Assembly: GCA_019911805.1 (NCBI GenBank)
Contig: JAIOJV010000118.1
Coordinates: 1 to 52,910, forward strand
Direction of reading: 5' to 3'
From: Gammaproteobacteria bacterium
GTDB taxonomy: Bacteria; Pseudomonadota; Gammaproteobacteria; Thiohalobacterales; Thiohalobacteraceae
Length of the DNA stretch: 52,910 nt
A program made the translations under genes and the position numbers. The notes below the pieces were generated by a model. That model was not told the origin of the DNA. It worked only from the letters and a program-made list of their open reading frames with translations, and ran no database searches. Below are positions 31,191 to 40,336 of the stretch, one piece after another (position 1 is the stretch's first letter; each line of letters begins with the position of its first letter).

Positions 31191-33917
31191 ATGAGCACCC
31201 ACAAACAGAACGATCCGTCAGCGCCTGCCGGATACGCGGCGGCCGCCATCCACGATGCAGCGATGACTGAATCGTCGCGGCCGATCCGTTGGCTGGGACG
31301 TGCGCTCCCCCTGGCGATCCTCCTACTCGTCGGCATCCTTGCCGCCCGTGAGGTACGCGGACTCGACCTTCATGCCATACGCTCCGTGCTGGGCGCGCTC
31401 TCCCTGCCCCAGCTGCTGCTCATCCAGGGCCTGGCACTGACCGGGGTACTGGTGATGAGCCTGTATGACTGGCAGGCCGCCCGCAGCATGGCGATACGGA
31501 TTGCACCACGCACCCTGGTCGTGAATGCCTGGATCGCCAATGCGTTCAACAATCTCATCGGCTTGTCCGGCCTTGCCGGCTCGGGTATCCGTATGGTGCT
31601 GATGACGGGTGATCGGGTCGACGCCCAGCGTGCCGCGGCGTTCGCGGCGCTGATCATGGTCTCCGTACCTGTCGGGCTCGCCGTTCTGTGCTGGGCGCTG
31701 CTGCTCGCTGGCGCACCGGACCTCAACGGGTTACCAATACCTGCCTGGACCGCCTGGTTGGCACTCGGGGCCTTTGCAGTCTATCCACTGGCATATGTCT
31801 TCCTGTTGCAGCGTGGTGCACTTACGCGTGTGCTGCGTGGGCTCGCCCCCCAGTCCTTGCATTCGCTCCTCACCATGATCGCGATCTCGACACTGGACTG
31901 GCTGCTGGCCGCCAGCGTGGCATGGGTGGCGCTGACATTCAGCGGCGCGCCAATACCCTGGCTACATTTCCTGTTCGGCTTCGTGCTGGCATCCAGTCTC
32001 GGTATCCTCAGCTTGATCCCGGGCGGACTGGGCGTGTTCGATACGGCGCTGGTCATCTTGCTGGCACCCTTCGTACCGGGGCCGGAACATATCGTTTCCG
32101 GGCTTCTCCTGTATCGCCTCTGCTATTACCTCGTGCCCTGGCTCATCGCCGTCTATCTGGGTTCAGACAAGTTGATGCTGTCGGAGCAATGGCAACACAT
32201 GGCGCTGGCGCGTTTGTGGCAGGAAAACCGCCTTCTGGAGCTGTTGCGGCTGCCACTGAACCTGATGGCCTCACTCGGTGTGCGGGCGCTGGCCTACCTC
32301 AGCTTCGGCGGTGGCATCGTGTTACTCGTCTCTGCCGCATTCCCGGCGCTGCAGGATCGCCTCACGGTACTGCGGGCTTATCTGCCGCTGGCCGCCATCG
32401 AGATCTCGCATCTCTTGTCCGTTATTGCCGGCGTACTGCTCATCGCGCTTGCGCGCGGTATTGCCGGTCAGGTGCGCAGCGCGTATACCCTGACCCAGAT
32501 CCTGCTTCTCGGGGGGGCATTCTTCACCTTCCTCAAGGGCATCGATTACGAAGAGGCGATCGTCCTGCTGCTGGTCGCACTGCTGCTGCACCGGCAACGC
32601 AGCCGTTTCTATCGTGACAGCTATCCCCTGTTGAGCCCACGCAGCCTGATCTGGCTGGTCGGCCTGATCTGCAGTGTCATCGGCTTTGCCTGGCTGGGGG
32701 ACTGGGTGCACGGCAATATTCCGCTTGGCTGGCATCATCTCGCACGATCCGGGGCCAGCCTGGAGGCACCGCGCTTCGCGCGCGGCCTGCTGGCGGCCGC
32801 AGGCGTCGCCGCGGCATTCATCGGCTGGTCTTTCTTTCAGCGTCCGAAGATCGTGCCGACCGGGATCGACAGGCAGGCCCTGGTCGAGGCTGAAACGATA
32901 TTGAACCGGTTCGGCGGCAGCGAATTCGCGCACCTGGTGTTTCTCGGTGACAAGTCTCTGCTCTGGTCGCCGGACCGCACGGCATTCATCCAGTATGGAA
33001 TGATTCGCGATCGTTTGATCGCGCTGGGCGACCCCTGCGGCAATCCGGCGGCCTTCGACACCGTACTCATCGCATTTCGTGACTATGCCGACCGCCACGG
33101 GTTGACACCCTGCCTCTATGAAGTGAGTGAAGCGCACCTGCACCACTATCACGATGCCGGCTTTGCCCTGTTCAAATTGGGCGAGGCCGCGGTGGTCGAG
33201 CTGGCGGACTTCACCCTGGAGGGGAAACGTGGTGCCGCGTTACGGCACAGCATCAACCGGGCCAAACGGAGTGGTGCGGAATTTGCGTTACTCGAACAAC
33301 CACTCGATGAACCGCTCTGGGCGACCCTGCGCGCCCTCTCCGATACCTGGCTGGCGGCACGCGGTGCGGCTGAAAAAGGCTTCTCACTCGGAAATTTCAA
33401 CGAGGCCTATCTGCGTCGCAGCCCCATCGCGATCATCAAGGTCAAGGGGCAGGTCGTCGCCTTTGCCAACCTGATGCCGGATTATGGCCGGCGTGAAGAA
33501 CTGAGCGTCGACCTGATGCGCCATTACCCGGATGCGCCACCCGGCACGATGGACCTTCTGTTCGTCGAACTGATCCTGTACGCACGCACCCAGGGTTATA
33601 CCGCTTTCAACCTGGGCATGGCGCCGCTCGGTGGGGTGGGCGAGACGCGCTACGCGCGTGCGGGCGAGAAGATCATGCGACTGGCCTTCGAGTACGGTAA
33701 TCGTTTCTACAACTACAAAGGGCTGCGTGACTTCAAGGAAAAATTTCACCCCAGGTGGCGCAGCACCTATTTCGCCTATCCGCTACTCACCGCACTTCCA
33801 CCCTTGCTGATGGACAGCGCCGCATTGATTGCCGGTGGTTACCGGCGAATACTGTTCAGGTCTGACCCGAAGGATGCTTGCTTAAACCCTTCTTGGCCAC
33901 GGAAGCACACGGAATGA
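31191..33917 (+). CDS. mprF: Bifunctional lysylphosphatidylglycerol flippase/synthetase MprF-like
   Basis: 908 residues, membrane. The N-terminal two thirds is a 14-TM-type flippase (WLGRALPLAILLLVG onward, ILSLIPGGLGVFDTALVILL). The C-terminal part (about 560-895) is the DUF2156 aminoacyl-tRNA-dependent transferase (FLGDKSLLWSPDRTAFIQYG, CLYEVSEAHLHHYHDAGF, TAFNLGMAPLGGVG). It modifies phosphatidylglycerol with a basic amino acid, reducing surface charge and binding of cationic peptides. Start uncertain: 31191 or the ATG at 31263, neither with a strong SD. The last eight residues (WPRKHTE region) and the stop lie in a repeat element that begins at 33894. Confidence 0.9.
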   Translation: MSTHKQNDPSAPAGYAAAAIHDAAMTESSRPIRWLGRALPLAILLLVGILAAREVRGLDLHAIRSVLGALSLPQLLLIQGLALTGVLVMSLYDWQAARSMAIRIAPRTLVVNAWIANAFNNLIGLSGLAGSGIRMVLMTGDRVDAQRAAAFAALIMVSVPVGLAVLCWALLLAGAPDLNGLPIPAWTAWLALGAFAVYPLAYVFLLQRGALTRVLRGLAPQSLHSLLTMIAISTLDWLLAASVAWVALTFSGAPIPWLHFLFGFVLASSLGILSLIPGGLGVFDTALVILLAPFVPGPEHIVSGLLLYRLCYYLVPWLIAVYLGSDKLMLSEQWQHMALARLWQENRLLELLRLPLNLMASLGVRALAYLSFGGGIVLLVSAAFPALQDRLTVLRAYLPLAAIEISHLLSVIAGVLLIALARGIAGQVRSAYTLTQILLLGGAFFTFLKGIDYEEAIVLLLVALLLHRQRSRFYRDSYPLLSPRSLIWLVGLICSVIGFAWLGDWVHGNIPLGWHHLARSGASLEAPRFARGLLAAAGVAAAFIGWSFFQRPKIVPTGIDRQALVEAETILNRFGGSEFAHLVFLGDKSLLWSPDRTAFIQYGMIRDRLIALGDPCGNPAAFDTVLIAFRDYADRHGLTPCLYEVSEAHLHHYHDAGFALFKLGEAAVVELADFTLEGKRGAALRHSINRAKRSGAEFALLEQPLDEPLWATLRALSDTWLAARGAAEKGFSLGNFNEAYLRRSPIAIIKVKGQVVAFANLMPDYGRREELSVDLMRHYPDAPPGTMDLLFVELILYARTQGYTAFNLGMAPLGGVGETRYARAGEKIMRLAFEYGNRFYNYKGLRDFKEKFHPRWRSTYFAYPLLTALPPLLMDSAALIAGGYRRILFRSDPKDACLNPSWPRKHTE

Positions 33918-34000
33918 CACGGAAACCAAACTGCGGTGCATGACCCTGGGTTTACCCACTGAATTATTTCCGTGTTGTTCCACGTGCTTCCGTGGCCATT
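33894..34000. repeat. Inverted-repeat element ending the mprF frame
   Basis: The left arm TTGGCCACGGAAGCACACGG is followed by AATGACACGG, where TGA (33915-33917) ends the mprF frame. The right arm ends near 34000. The core of about 45 bp is not shared with other copies in the window. Confidence 0.88.
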
Positions 34001-34060
34001 GTCCCAAGGCACCGGCTTGCGTACATGCCATCAGGCTTGGTGGGCTTTTGCAGAGGCCCC

Positions 34061-35023
34061 TTAACCGGTAAGGCGGTAATACTGGACACTGAACCACTCC
34101 TGCGCATCCATCCAGACCTGATCCAGGCTGAAGCCGGCAGTCCGGGCCAGTGCACTGAATTCCGCGACCGTGTATTTATAGGAACTCTCGGTATGGATGG
34201 ATTCATCCCTCCGGAACCGGAAGCGATGGCCGTCGATGCCAACCGTCTGATCCCGCAGGCTCACGAGATGCATCTCGACCCGTCCCAGGACAGGGTTATA
34301 AAAGGCCTCGTGCCTGAAACCGGCGAGATCGAAATCGGCGCCCAGTTCCCGGTTGATACGGGTCAACAGATTCAGATTGAACGCCGCCGTAACCCCCTCC
34401 CGGTCGTTATAGGCGGCATGCAGCAGTGCCGGGTCTTTTTTGAGATCGATGCCGATCAGCAGACCGCCACCCGCACCCACTGTCTCCGCCAGCACCTTGA
34501 GAAAATTGTCGAGATCCGCTGGTTCGAAATTGCCGACACTGGAACCGGGAAAGAAGATCACCCGGCGACCCCGGTCGGGAAGCACCGGCAGGCCTTGTCC
34601 GGCCGTGAAATCGGCACACGCGGCCCGCACTTCCAGCCACGGGTATTCCGCGGCCAGCCGCCTGGCGGACTCGCGCAGATAGCGTTTGGAGATATCCACC
34701 GGCATGTAGAGGCGTGGTACCAGCGGCCCCAGGAGTTCGCGCACCTTGACGCTGTTGCCGCTGCCCGGTTCGATGAGCAGGCAGTCGGACCCGACACGGT
34801 CCGCAATGGCCTGGGCGTTGTCATGCAGGATGGCGATCTCGGTGCGGGTGGGATAGTACTCTGGCGTGGCACAGATGCGATCGAACAGCTGCGAACCCCG
34901 TTCGTCATAAAAAAACTTCGGCGGGATATGGCGCGGGTGGTGTGACAGACCGTCGATCACCTCCTGAAAAAAATCCGCAGGCTGGGGATGTTGGTCATGA
35001 AAGGAAAATGCGGCTGTGGCCAT
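34061..35023 (-). CDS. egtD: L-histidine N-alpha-methyltransferase EgtD (ergothioneine pathway)
   Basis: Trimethylates histidine to hercynine with SAM. 320 residues of the DUF2260/EgtD family: PPKFFYDERGSQLFDRICATPEYYPTRTE near the N-terminus, SAM motif LIEPGSGNSVK (83-93), DLKKD and YNPVLGRVEMHL, QEWFSVQYY at the end. The ATG at 35023 was chosen for its SD (AGGGGA) and homology; an upstream in-frame start runs into a repeat arm. The usual partner egtB is not beside it, so it is an orphan in this window. Confidence 0.92.
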   Translation of the reverse strand: MATAAFSFHDQHPQPADFFQEVIDGLSHHPRHIPPKFFYDERGSQLFDRICATPEYYPTRTEIAILHDNAQAIADRVGSDCLLIEPGSGNSVKVRELLGPLVPRLYMPVDISKRYLRESARRLAAEYPWLEVRAACADFTAGQGLPVLPDRGRRVIFFPGSSVGNFEPADLDNFLKVLAETVGAGGGLLIGIDLKKDPALLHAAYNDREGVTAAFNLNLLTRINRELGADFDLAGFRHEAFYNPVLGRVEMHLVSLRDQTVGIDGHRFRFRRDESIHTESSYKYTVAEFSALARTAGFSLDQVWMDAQEWFSVQYYRLTG

Positions 35024-35075
35024 GATGTATCCCCTGTAAGGTTCATGGCACTTCCTTAAGCCATCCAACCATTCC

Positions 35076-35091
35076 TGGCCACGGAAGCACG
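35076..35091. repeat. Solitary left repeat arm fragment
   Basis: TGGCCACGGAAGCACG: one and a half ACGGAA units without a partner, upstream of egtD. Confidence 0.55.
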
Positions 35092-35132
35092 TCTCGAGAA
35101 GGTCAGAGGCCTGGATTTCGGCCTCCATCGAA

Positions 35133-35176
35133 ATGACGAATCACTCAGGGCGTTATGACGAATCGCTCAGCGCGTT
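35133..35176. repeat. Tandem 22-bp direct repeat upstream of egtD
   Basis: Two head-to-tail copies of ATGACGAATCACTCAGGGCG plus TT, 20 of 22 bases identical, 110 bp upstream of egtD. A regulatory site or simple duplication; no partner gene seen. Confidence 0.55.
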
Positions 35177-35227
35177 CCGGATAGGACTGTGCCTCACTAG
35201 CTGTCCCAAAAACCCAAAAACCACATG

Positions 35228-35361
35228 TGCCACGGAAGCACACGGAAAAACACGGACAAGATCATATGCTTCATTGAGCAGCCCACGTCACCCGTCAGGT
35301 GCTGAGGCGGAGCTTCTGCGACACGGTTTCATTTCAGTGTCTTCCGTGTCCTTCCGTGGCT
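35228..35361. repeat. Inverted-repeat element, core 3 (copy 3)
   Basis: Closely related to 30917-31050 through arms and core (AGCAGCCCACGTCACCCGTC), including the left flank (CCCAAAAACCACATG). The remainder of 35024-35664 shows no gene. Confidence 0.92.
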
Positions 35362-35664
35362 GAATTCAGTATTTTTAGAGAAAAATCATTGGTCAGCAAT
35401 GACTGAGCGTGTTGGTACATGCGCACCTGAGCATGCGACGCCGGGCCAGCCCTCGGCTCCCGCCGGCGTCGCGGCCATGGCTGCAAAGTAACAGTATAGA
35501 CAACCATCCGCGGATGGCAGGATGAAAATCCCATGCAGAATATCTGCTTGGACAACCGTTCCGGGCGCCGGTATTCGCCCTGATAGTGATCTATTTTATC
35601 GGTAGGATTCGACCAACGTCGTTATAGATCGTGGCATGGACCGGCCAGATAAAGGAGGCCCACG

Positions 35665-35877
35665 ATGAGCACATTCCGCATCGGTGATCATGTCCGCTGG
35701 AATTCCGAGGCGGGCCGGGTGAGCGGCACCATCATCAAGGTCCATACGCGGGATTTTCAATACAAGGGGCACACGCATCATGCCTCACCGGACGATCCGC
35801 AGTATGAGATCAAGAGCGATAAAACAGATCACATCGCCGCCCACAAGGGGAGTGCCTTGACGAAAACGGGACGTTGA
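35665..35877 (+). CDS. DUF2945 (hypervirulence-associated TUDOR-like) protein
   Basis: 70 residues beginning MSTFRIGDHVRWNSEAGRVSGTI, then VHTRDFQYKGHTHHASPDDPQYEIKSDKT and HKGSAL, the whole DUF2945 domain. AAAGGAGG stands eight bases before the ATG. Probably cotranscribed with the DUF488 gene 7 bp downstream. Function unknown. Confidence 0.92.
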   Translation: MSTFRIGDHVRWNSEAGRVSGTIIKVHTRDFQYKGHTHHASPDDPQYEIKSDKTDHIAAHKGSALTKTGR

Positions 35878-35884
35878 CCCACCC

Positions 35885-36439
35885 ATGACCCGCAGTGTCT
35901 TCACCGTCGGCCATTCGACCCGCTCGCTGAGTGAGTTTGTCGAGCTGCTGCAACAGGCGGAGGTCGAACGGGTGGTGGATGTACGCGCCTTCCCCCACTC
36001 GCGCACCAACCCGCAATACAACCAGGAGCAGCTGCCTGACAGCCTCGCCCCGTTCGGGATCGGTTATACGCATATCCCCGAGCTCGGCGGACGCCGCGGA
36101 CCGGCACGGCCGCCGGTCCCCGCCACGCTAAACGGCTTCTGGCACAACGCCAGCTTCCATCAGTATGCCGACTATGCCTTGTCCGATGAATTTCGTGTCG
36201 GGCTCGACCGTCTGATCGAGCTGGGGCAACACCAGACCTGTGCCATCATGTGCTCCGAGGCCGTCTGGTGGCGCTGTCACCGGCGCATCATCGCCGACTA
36301 TCTGTTGCACCGCGACATCCCGGTGTATCACCTGATGGGCCGTGACCGCATCGTGCCGGCCAGGCCCACCGAGGCGGCCACCGGCCGCGATGACTATCGG
36401 CTGGTCTACCCACTCACGGAAAAGGATGCCCGGACATGA
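35885..36439 (+). CDS. DUF488 family protein
   Basis: 184 residues. Motifs FTVGHSTRSLSEFVELLQ, VVDVRAFPHSRTNPQYN, LGGRRG and IMCSEAVWWRCHRRIIADYL mark DUF488, a family of small cytoplasmic proteins sometimes linked to DNA repair or stress loci but without a proven reaction. It follows the DUF2945 gene closely; an SD is weak, so coupling to the upstream gene is possible. Confidence 0.92.
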   Translation: MTRSVFTVGHSTRSLSEFVELLQQAEVERVVDVRAFPHSRTNPQYNQEQLPDSLAPFGIGYTHIPELGGRRGPARPPVPATLNGFWHNASFHQYADYALSDEFRVGLDRLIELGQHQTCAIMCSEAVWWRCHRRIIADYLLHRDIPVYHLMGRDRIVPARPTEAATGRDDYRLVYPLTEKDART

Positions 36440-36520
36440 ACAGAGGAAGTCAGAGCGGGCCTGGCCGTGCTGGGGTGATTCCCGCACAAATCCGCCACAA
36501 CCATTCCGGGTTATTTCGCG

Positions 36521-36550
36521 CACAAAAAAATAGCCGCGTAAAGCGGCGTA
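36521..36550 (-). terminator. Terminator downstream of tRNA-fMet
   Basis: On the minus strand a GCCGC/GCGGC stem with a 5-nt loop is followed by TATTTTTTT. It lies 14 bp beyond the CCA end of the tRNA. On the plus strand only GTATTTTA follows, so it could act weakly for the DUF488 transcript too. Confidence 0.85.
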
Positions 36551-36563
36551 TTTTAAAGGGATT

Positions 36564-36640
<77 letters not shown>

Positions 36641-36734
36641 ATTGGAGAGCGCAGGAGTCTACCGGGGTGTGACGGGCTTTGCAAGTCGTTCAGAGGCTAT
36701 TTCAGGACTATCCGCCAATCCCTTGTTTTCCCGC

Positions 36735-37067
36735 CTAACGACGCCGGCGCCTAGCCCGTTCCAGGTGGCCCTTCAGGTCGTAGCGGTAGATGAAGCCCGG
36801 CAGAGCAAACACCAGAAACAGACACAGGGTGACGGCATAGAACTCCCAGTCCTGGACATGGCGGCCACCAAAGCTCTTCTGCTCCAGGCCCAGCGCGATG
36901 CCCCCGACGATCACGTACAGCAGCAGCCATTCGGCCAAGCGCAGCCAGGGGCCCTTGACGCCGCCGGGTGCCGGAAACACGAACAGTACGCGCTCGCTCA
37001 ACCAGGGGAGATTGGCCGCGACCACGGCCAGGATCAGCAGGCCCCATACGGCCAGGGAAAGGGACAT
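36735..37067 (-). CDS. DUF2818 family protein, nuo-operon tail gene
   Basis: 110 residues, three TM segments (LAVWGLLILAVVAANLPWLSE; WLLLYVIVGGIALGLE; FYAVTLCLFLVFALPGF) with basic C-terminal tail. The family nearly always follows nuoN in beta- and gammaproteobacteria, as here (27 bp after nuoN), and may be an accessory or assembly factor of complex I. The ATG at 37067 is preferred over the upstream GTG codons because AGAGGT is better spaced to it. Confidence 0.9.
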   Translation of the reverse strand: MSLSLAVWGLLILAVVAANLPWLSERVLFVFPAPGGVKGPWLRLAEWLLLYVIVGGIALGLEQKSFGGRHVQDWEFYAVTLCLFLVFALPGFIYRYDLKGHLERARRRRR

Positions 37068-37094
37068 CACCACACGACCTCTAGATAAATACGT

Positions 37095-38531
37095 TCAGCC
37101 GATGGCCGCGGCGCACGCGGCCAGCAACCCGCCCGGGAACACCCCGAGGGCCAGCATCGCCAGACCATTGATGCTCAGCCCGACCTGCAGGTCGGTCGCA
37201 GCCGTCAGCGGGGCCGGGTCCTCAGGCGGGTCAAAATACATCACTTTGACCACCCGCAGGTAGTAGAAGGCGCCGACGACGGAGAAGAACACCGCCACCA
37301 GGGCCAGCCACAGCAGATCGATGTCGATCACCGCCTCCAGCACCACCAGCTTGGCATAGAAGCCCACGGTCGGCGGCACCCCTGCCATGGAGAACATCAG
37401 CAGCAGCATCATGCCCGCGAACCATGGGTTACGTTCGTTGAGACCCTTGAAGTCGTCCAGGTTCTCCGCTTCGAAACCGGCGCGGCTCAGCAGCACGATC
37501 ATACCGAAACTGCCGAGGGCCATGATCGCATAGATGATGGTGTAGAACATCGCCGCGGCATAACCGCCGGCAGTGCCGGCGAGCAGGCCCAGCAGCAAAA
37601 ACCCCACATGGGAAATGGTCGAATAGGCCAGCATGCGCTTGAGGTTGGTCTGAGCGATGGCGACGATATTGCCGAGTGCCAGCGACAGCACCGCCAGGAT
37701 GATGAGCATGCCGCCCCAGTCAGCCTGCACCCCGCCCAGTGCCTCGGTCAGCAGGCGCATGGCCATGGCGAAGGCGGCGATCTTGGGCGCGGTACCGACG
37801 TAGATCGTCACCGGTGTCGGCGCACCCTCATAGACGTCGGGCAGCCACATGTGAAAGGGCACGGCCCCGAATTTGAATGCCACCCCCAGCACGATGAAGC
37901 TCAGCGCGAAGATCAGCACCACATCATTCAGGCCACGCTCAGCCACCGCCTCCCCGACGACGGCGATGTCCAGACTGCCGGTGAGACCATAGAGGATGGA
38001 AATGCCGTAGAGCAGCATGCCCGAGGCCAGCGCGCCCAGCACGAAATATTTCATGGCCGCCTCGGTGGCACGGCCGTCGTCGCGGCTGAAGGCGACCAGC
38101 GCATACAGCGACAACGACAGCAATTCCAGGCCGAGGTAGATGGTCAGAAAGTTGTGCGCCGATACCAGCACCAGCATGCCAAGCATGCCGAACAACCCGA
38201 GCACGTAGTACTCACCCTTGAACAGCCCGCGCACCTCCAGATAGTCGCGTGCATACAGGAACGCGCCGAAGGTCATAACGTAGATGAACGTCTTCAGCAA
38301 GGTCGCCATGGGATCGGCGACGAAGGTCCCGTTCAGCACCACCTGCGTCCCCTCGCCCGCCCCCGCCAGGGTCAGCGCCAGCGCCCCGACCAGCGTCGCC
38401 TGCGCCAACCAGTACGACACCACCCGGTTGCGATCATGCAGAAACAGATCCAGCACCAGCACCACGCAGGCCATGGTGAGCACCCAGATCTCCGGCAGCA
38501 GCGGCACGAACTCGGTTATCGCGATGGTCAT
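37095..38531 (-). CDS. nuoN: NADH-quinone oxidoreductase subunit N
   Basis: Antiporter-like proton-pumping membrane subunit of complex I. 478 residues of hydrophobic helices; visible family marks are [39 protein letters not shown] and [18 protein letters not shown] with key Lys and His residues. Separated from nuoM by a 135-bp repeat element. Confidence 0.97.
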   Translation of the reverse strand: MTIAITEFVPLLPEIWVLTMACVVLVLDLFLHDRNRVVSYWLAQATLVGALALTLAGAGEGTQVVLNGTFVADPMATLLKTFIYVMTFGAFLYARDYLEVRGLFKGEYYVLGLFGMLGMLVLVSAHNFLTIYLGLELLSLSLYALVAFSRDDGRATEAAMKYFVLGALASGMLLYGISILYGLTGSLDIAVVGEAVAERGLNDVVLIFALSFIVLGVAFKFGAVPFHMWLPDVYEGAPTPVTIYVGTAPKIAAFAMAMRLLTEALGGVQADWGGMLIILAVLSLALGNIVAIAQTNLKRMLAYSTISHVGFLLLGLLAGTAGGYAAAMFYTIIYAIMALGSFGMIVLLSRAGFEAENLDDFKGLNERNPWFAGMMLLLMFSMAGVPPTVGFYAKLVVLEAVIDIDLLWLALVAVFFSVVGAFYYLRVVKVMYFDPPEDPAPLTAATDLQVGLSINGLAMLALGVFPGGLLAACAAAIG

Positions 38532-38554
38532 AATTATGTATCTCTAAATTCTTT

Positions 38555-38687
38555 AACCACAAAGGACACGAAGGACACGAAGGACACAAAAAATACAATC
38601 TGCTAAATCACCACAGCACTTCGTCGCACAGGCACTGCAGTCCGCCATTTACGTTTCATCGACTTCCTTCGTGTCCTTTGTGGTTAC
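38555..38687. repeat. AAGGACACG-type inverted repeat between nuoM and nuoN
   Basis: The left arm AACCACAAAGGACACGAAGG (period 9, three units) and its inverse TTCCTTCGTGTCCTTTGTGG with TTA flank about 75 bp of unique core. It starts nine bases after the nuoM stop in transcription order. Confidence 0.93.
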
Positions 38688-38695
38688 CAAAAACA

Positions 38696-40210
38696 TCACA
38701 GCTTCGACACCATCAGGTGCTGCAGCAGGTTGGCGATGCTGGCGTGCATGACCTCGAACAGCGGCGCCGGGTACAGGCCGAGCCAGAGCACGGCGATGGC
38801 CAGGGCGCTGAGGACCAGAAACTCGCGCGGATTCAGGTCCTGAAGTTGCGCGACGGTGTCGTTGGCGACCGCACCGAAGACCACGCGCTTGACCAGCCAC
38901 AGGCTGTAGGCCGCGCCCAGAATCAGGGTCGTCGCGGCCAGGAAGGCGAACCAGAAATTGGCCTTGAAACTCGCCAGGATCACCGTGAACTCGCCGACGA
39001 AGCCCGAAGTGCCCGGCAGGCCCGAGTTGGCCATCGAAAACAGCACCATGAAAGCGGCGAACACCGGCATGGTGTTCACCACACCGCCATAGTCGGCGAT
39101 CCGGCGACTGTGCGTGCGGTCATAGAGCACGCCGACGCACAGGAACAGCGCCGCCGAGATGAACCCGTGCGAGATCATCTGCACCATGCCGCCCTCCATG
39201 CCCAGCGCACTCCCCTGGATGCTGCCGGTGTTCTCCAGGATGGCGAAGGTGAGGAAGAAGCCCAGGGTGGCGAAGCCCATGTGGGCAATGGACGAATAGG
39301 CGATCAGCTTCTTCATATCCTCCTGGACGATCGCCACGAAGCTGATGTAGACGATTGCAATGAGCGACATGGCAATGATCAACCAGTCGAGTTCATGACT
39401 GGCATCGGGCGTGATCGGCAGTGAGAAGCGCAGGAAACCGTAGCCACCGATCTTCAGCATGACCGCCGCCAGGATCACCGAACCACCGGTCGGGGCCTCG
39501 ACATGCGCATCCGGCAGCCAGGTGTGCACCGGCCACATCGGCACCTTGACCGCAAAGGCCAGCAGAAAGGCGATGAAGATCAGGATCTGCTCGGTCAGCC
39601 CGAGCCTCAGCACGTGGAAGTCGAGGATGCCAAAGCTGCCGGATTGATAGTACAGGTAGATGAGGGCGACCAGCATGACCACCGACCCCAAGAAGGTGTA
39701 GAGAAAGAACTTGAGGGTCGCATACACGCGCCGCGGTCCGCCCCAGATCCCGATGATCAGGAACATCGGGATCAGCATGCCCTCCCAGAACACGTAGAAC
39801 AACATCGCATCCAGGGCGGCGAACACACCGATCATCAGGCCTTCCATGATCAGGAAGGAGGCCATGTACTGTGCAACGCGGGTCTTGATCACCCCCCAGC
39901 CGGCCAGCACCACGAGCACGGTACTGAAGGTGGTCAGCAGGATGAGCGGCATGGAGATACCGTCCACCCCCAGGTGGTAATGGATGTTGTAGGTCCCGAC
40001 CCAGACGGTCTTCTCAACGAACTGCATGTCCGCAGTCGTGCTATCAAACGCGGTGTACAGCGGGATACTGAGCAGGAAGGTCGCCAGCGCCACGATCAGT
40101 GCCACCGTACGCCCGCCCCAGGGCTCCTTGTCCCCCGCGAGCAGGGTCGCGAACCCACCGAGGATCGGCACCCAGATCAGCAGACTGAGAAGCGGCAAGT
40201 CGAACGGCAT
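38696..40210 (-). CDS. nuoM: NADH-quinone oxidoreductase subunit M
   Basis: Antiporter-like pump subunit, 504 residues. Marks: YHLGVDGISMPLILLTTF, FYVFWEGMLIPMFLIIGIWGG, KVPMWPVHTWLPDAHVEAPT and MKKLIAYSSIAHMGF. Complete. Confidence 0.97.
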   Translation of the reverse strand: MPFDLPLLSLLIWVPILGGFATLLAGDKEPWGGRTVALIVALATFLLSIPLYTAFDSTTADMQFVEKTVWVGTYNIHYHLGVDGISMPLILLTTFSTVLVVLAGWGVIKTRVAQYMASFLIMEGLMIGVFAALDAMLFYVFWEGMLIPMFLIIGIWGGPRRVYATLKFFLYTFLGSVVMLVALIYLYYQSGSFGILDFHVLRLGLTEQILIFIAFLLAFAVKVPMWPVHTWLPDAHVEAPTGGSVILAAVMLKIGGYGFLRFSLPITPDASHELDWLIIAMSLIAIVYISFVAIVQEDMKKLIAYSSIAHMGFATLGFFLTFAILENTGSIQGSALGMEGGMVQMISHGFISAALFLCVGVLYDRTHSRRIADYGGVVNTMPVFAAFMVLFSMANSGLPGTSGFVGEFTVILASFKANFWFAFLAATTLILGAAYSLWLVKRVVFGAVANDTVAQLQDLNPREFLVLSALAIAVLWLGLYPAPLFEVMHASIANLLQHLMVSKL

Positions 40211-40237
40211 CGGGTTATTCCTAGTTATTCACATTCA

Positions 40238-40326
40238 AACCACTAAGGACACGAAGGACACAAAGGAAAGCATTATTGTTGAATAAACATTCATTAACTT
40301 CGTGTCCTTTGTGTCCTTCGTGGTTA
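40238..40326. repeat. AAGGACACG-type inverted repeat between nuoL and nuoM
   Basis: AACCACTAAGGACACGAAGG and the inverse CTTCGTGTCCTTTGTGTCC with TTCGTGGTT enclose an AT-rich core of about 30 bp. It begins ten bases after the nuoL stop in transcription order. Confidence 0.93.
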
Positions 40327-40336
40327 ATGACGCCGT

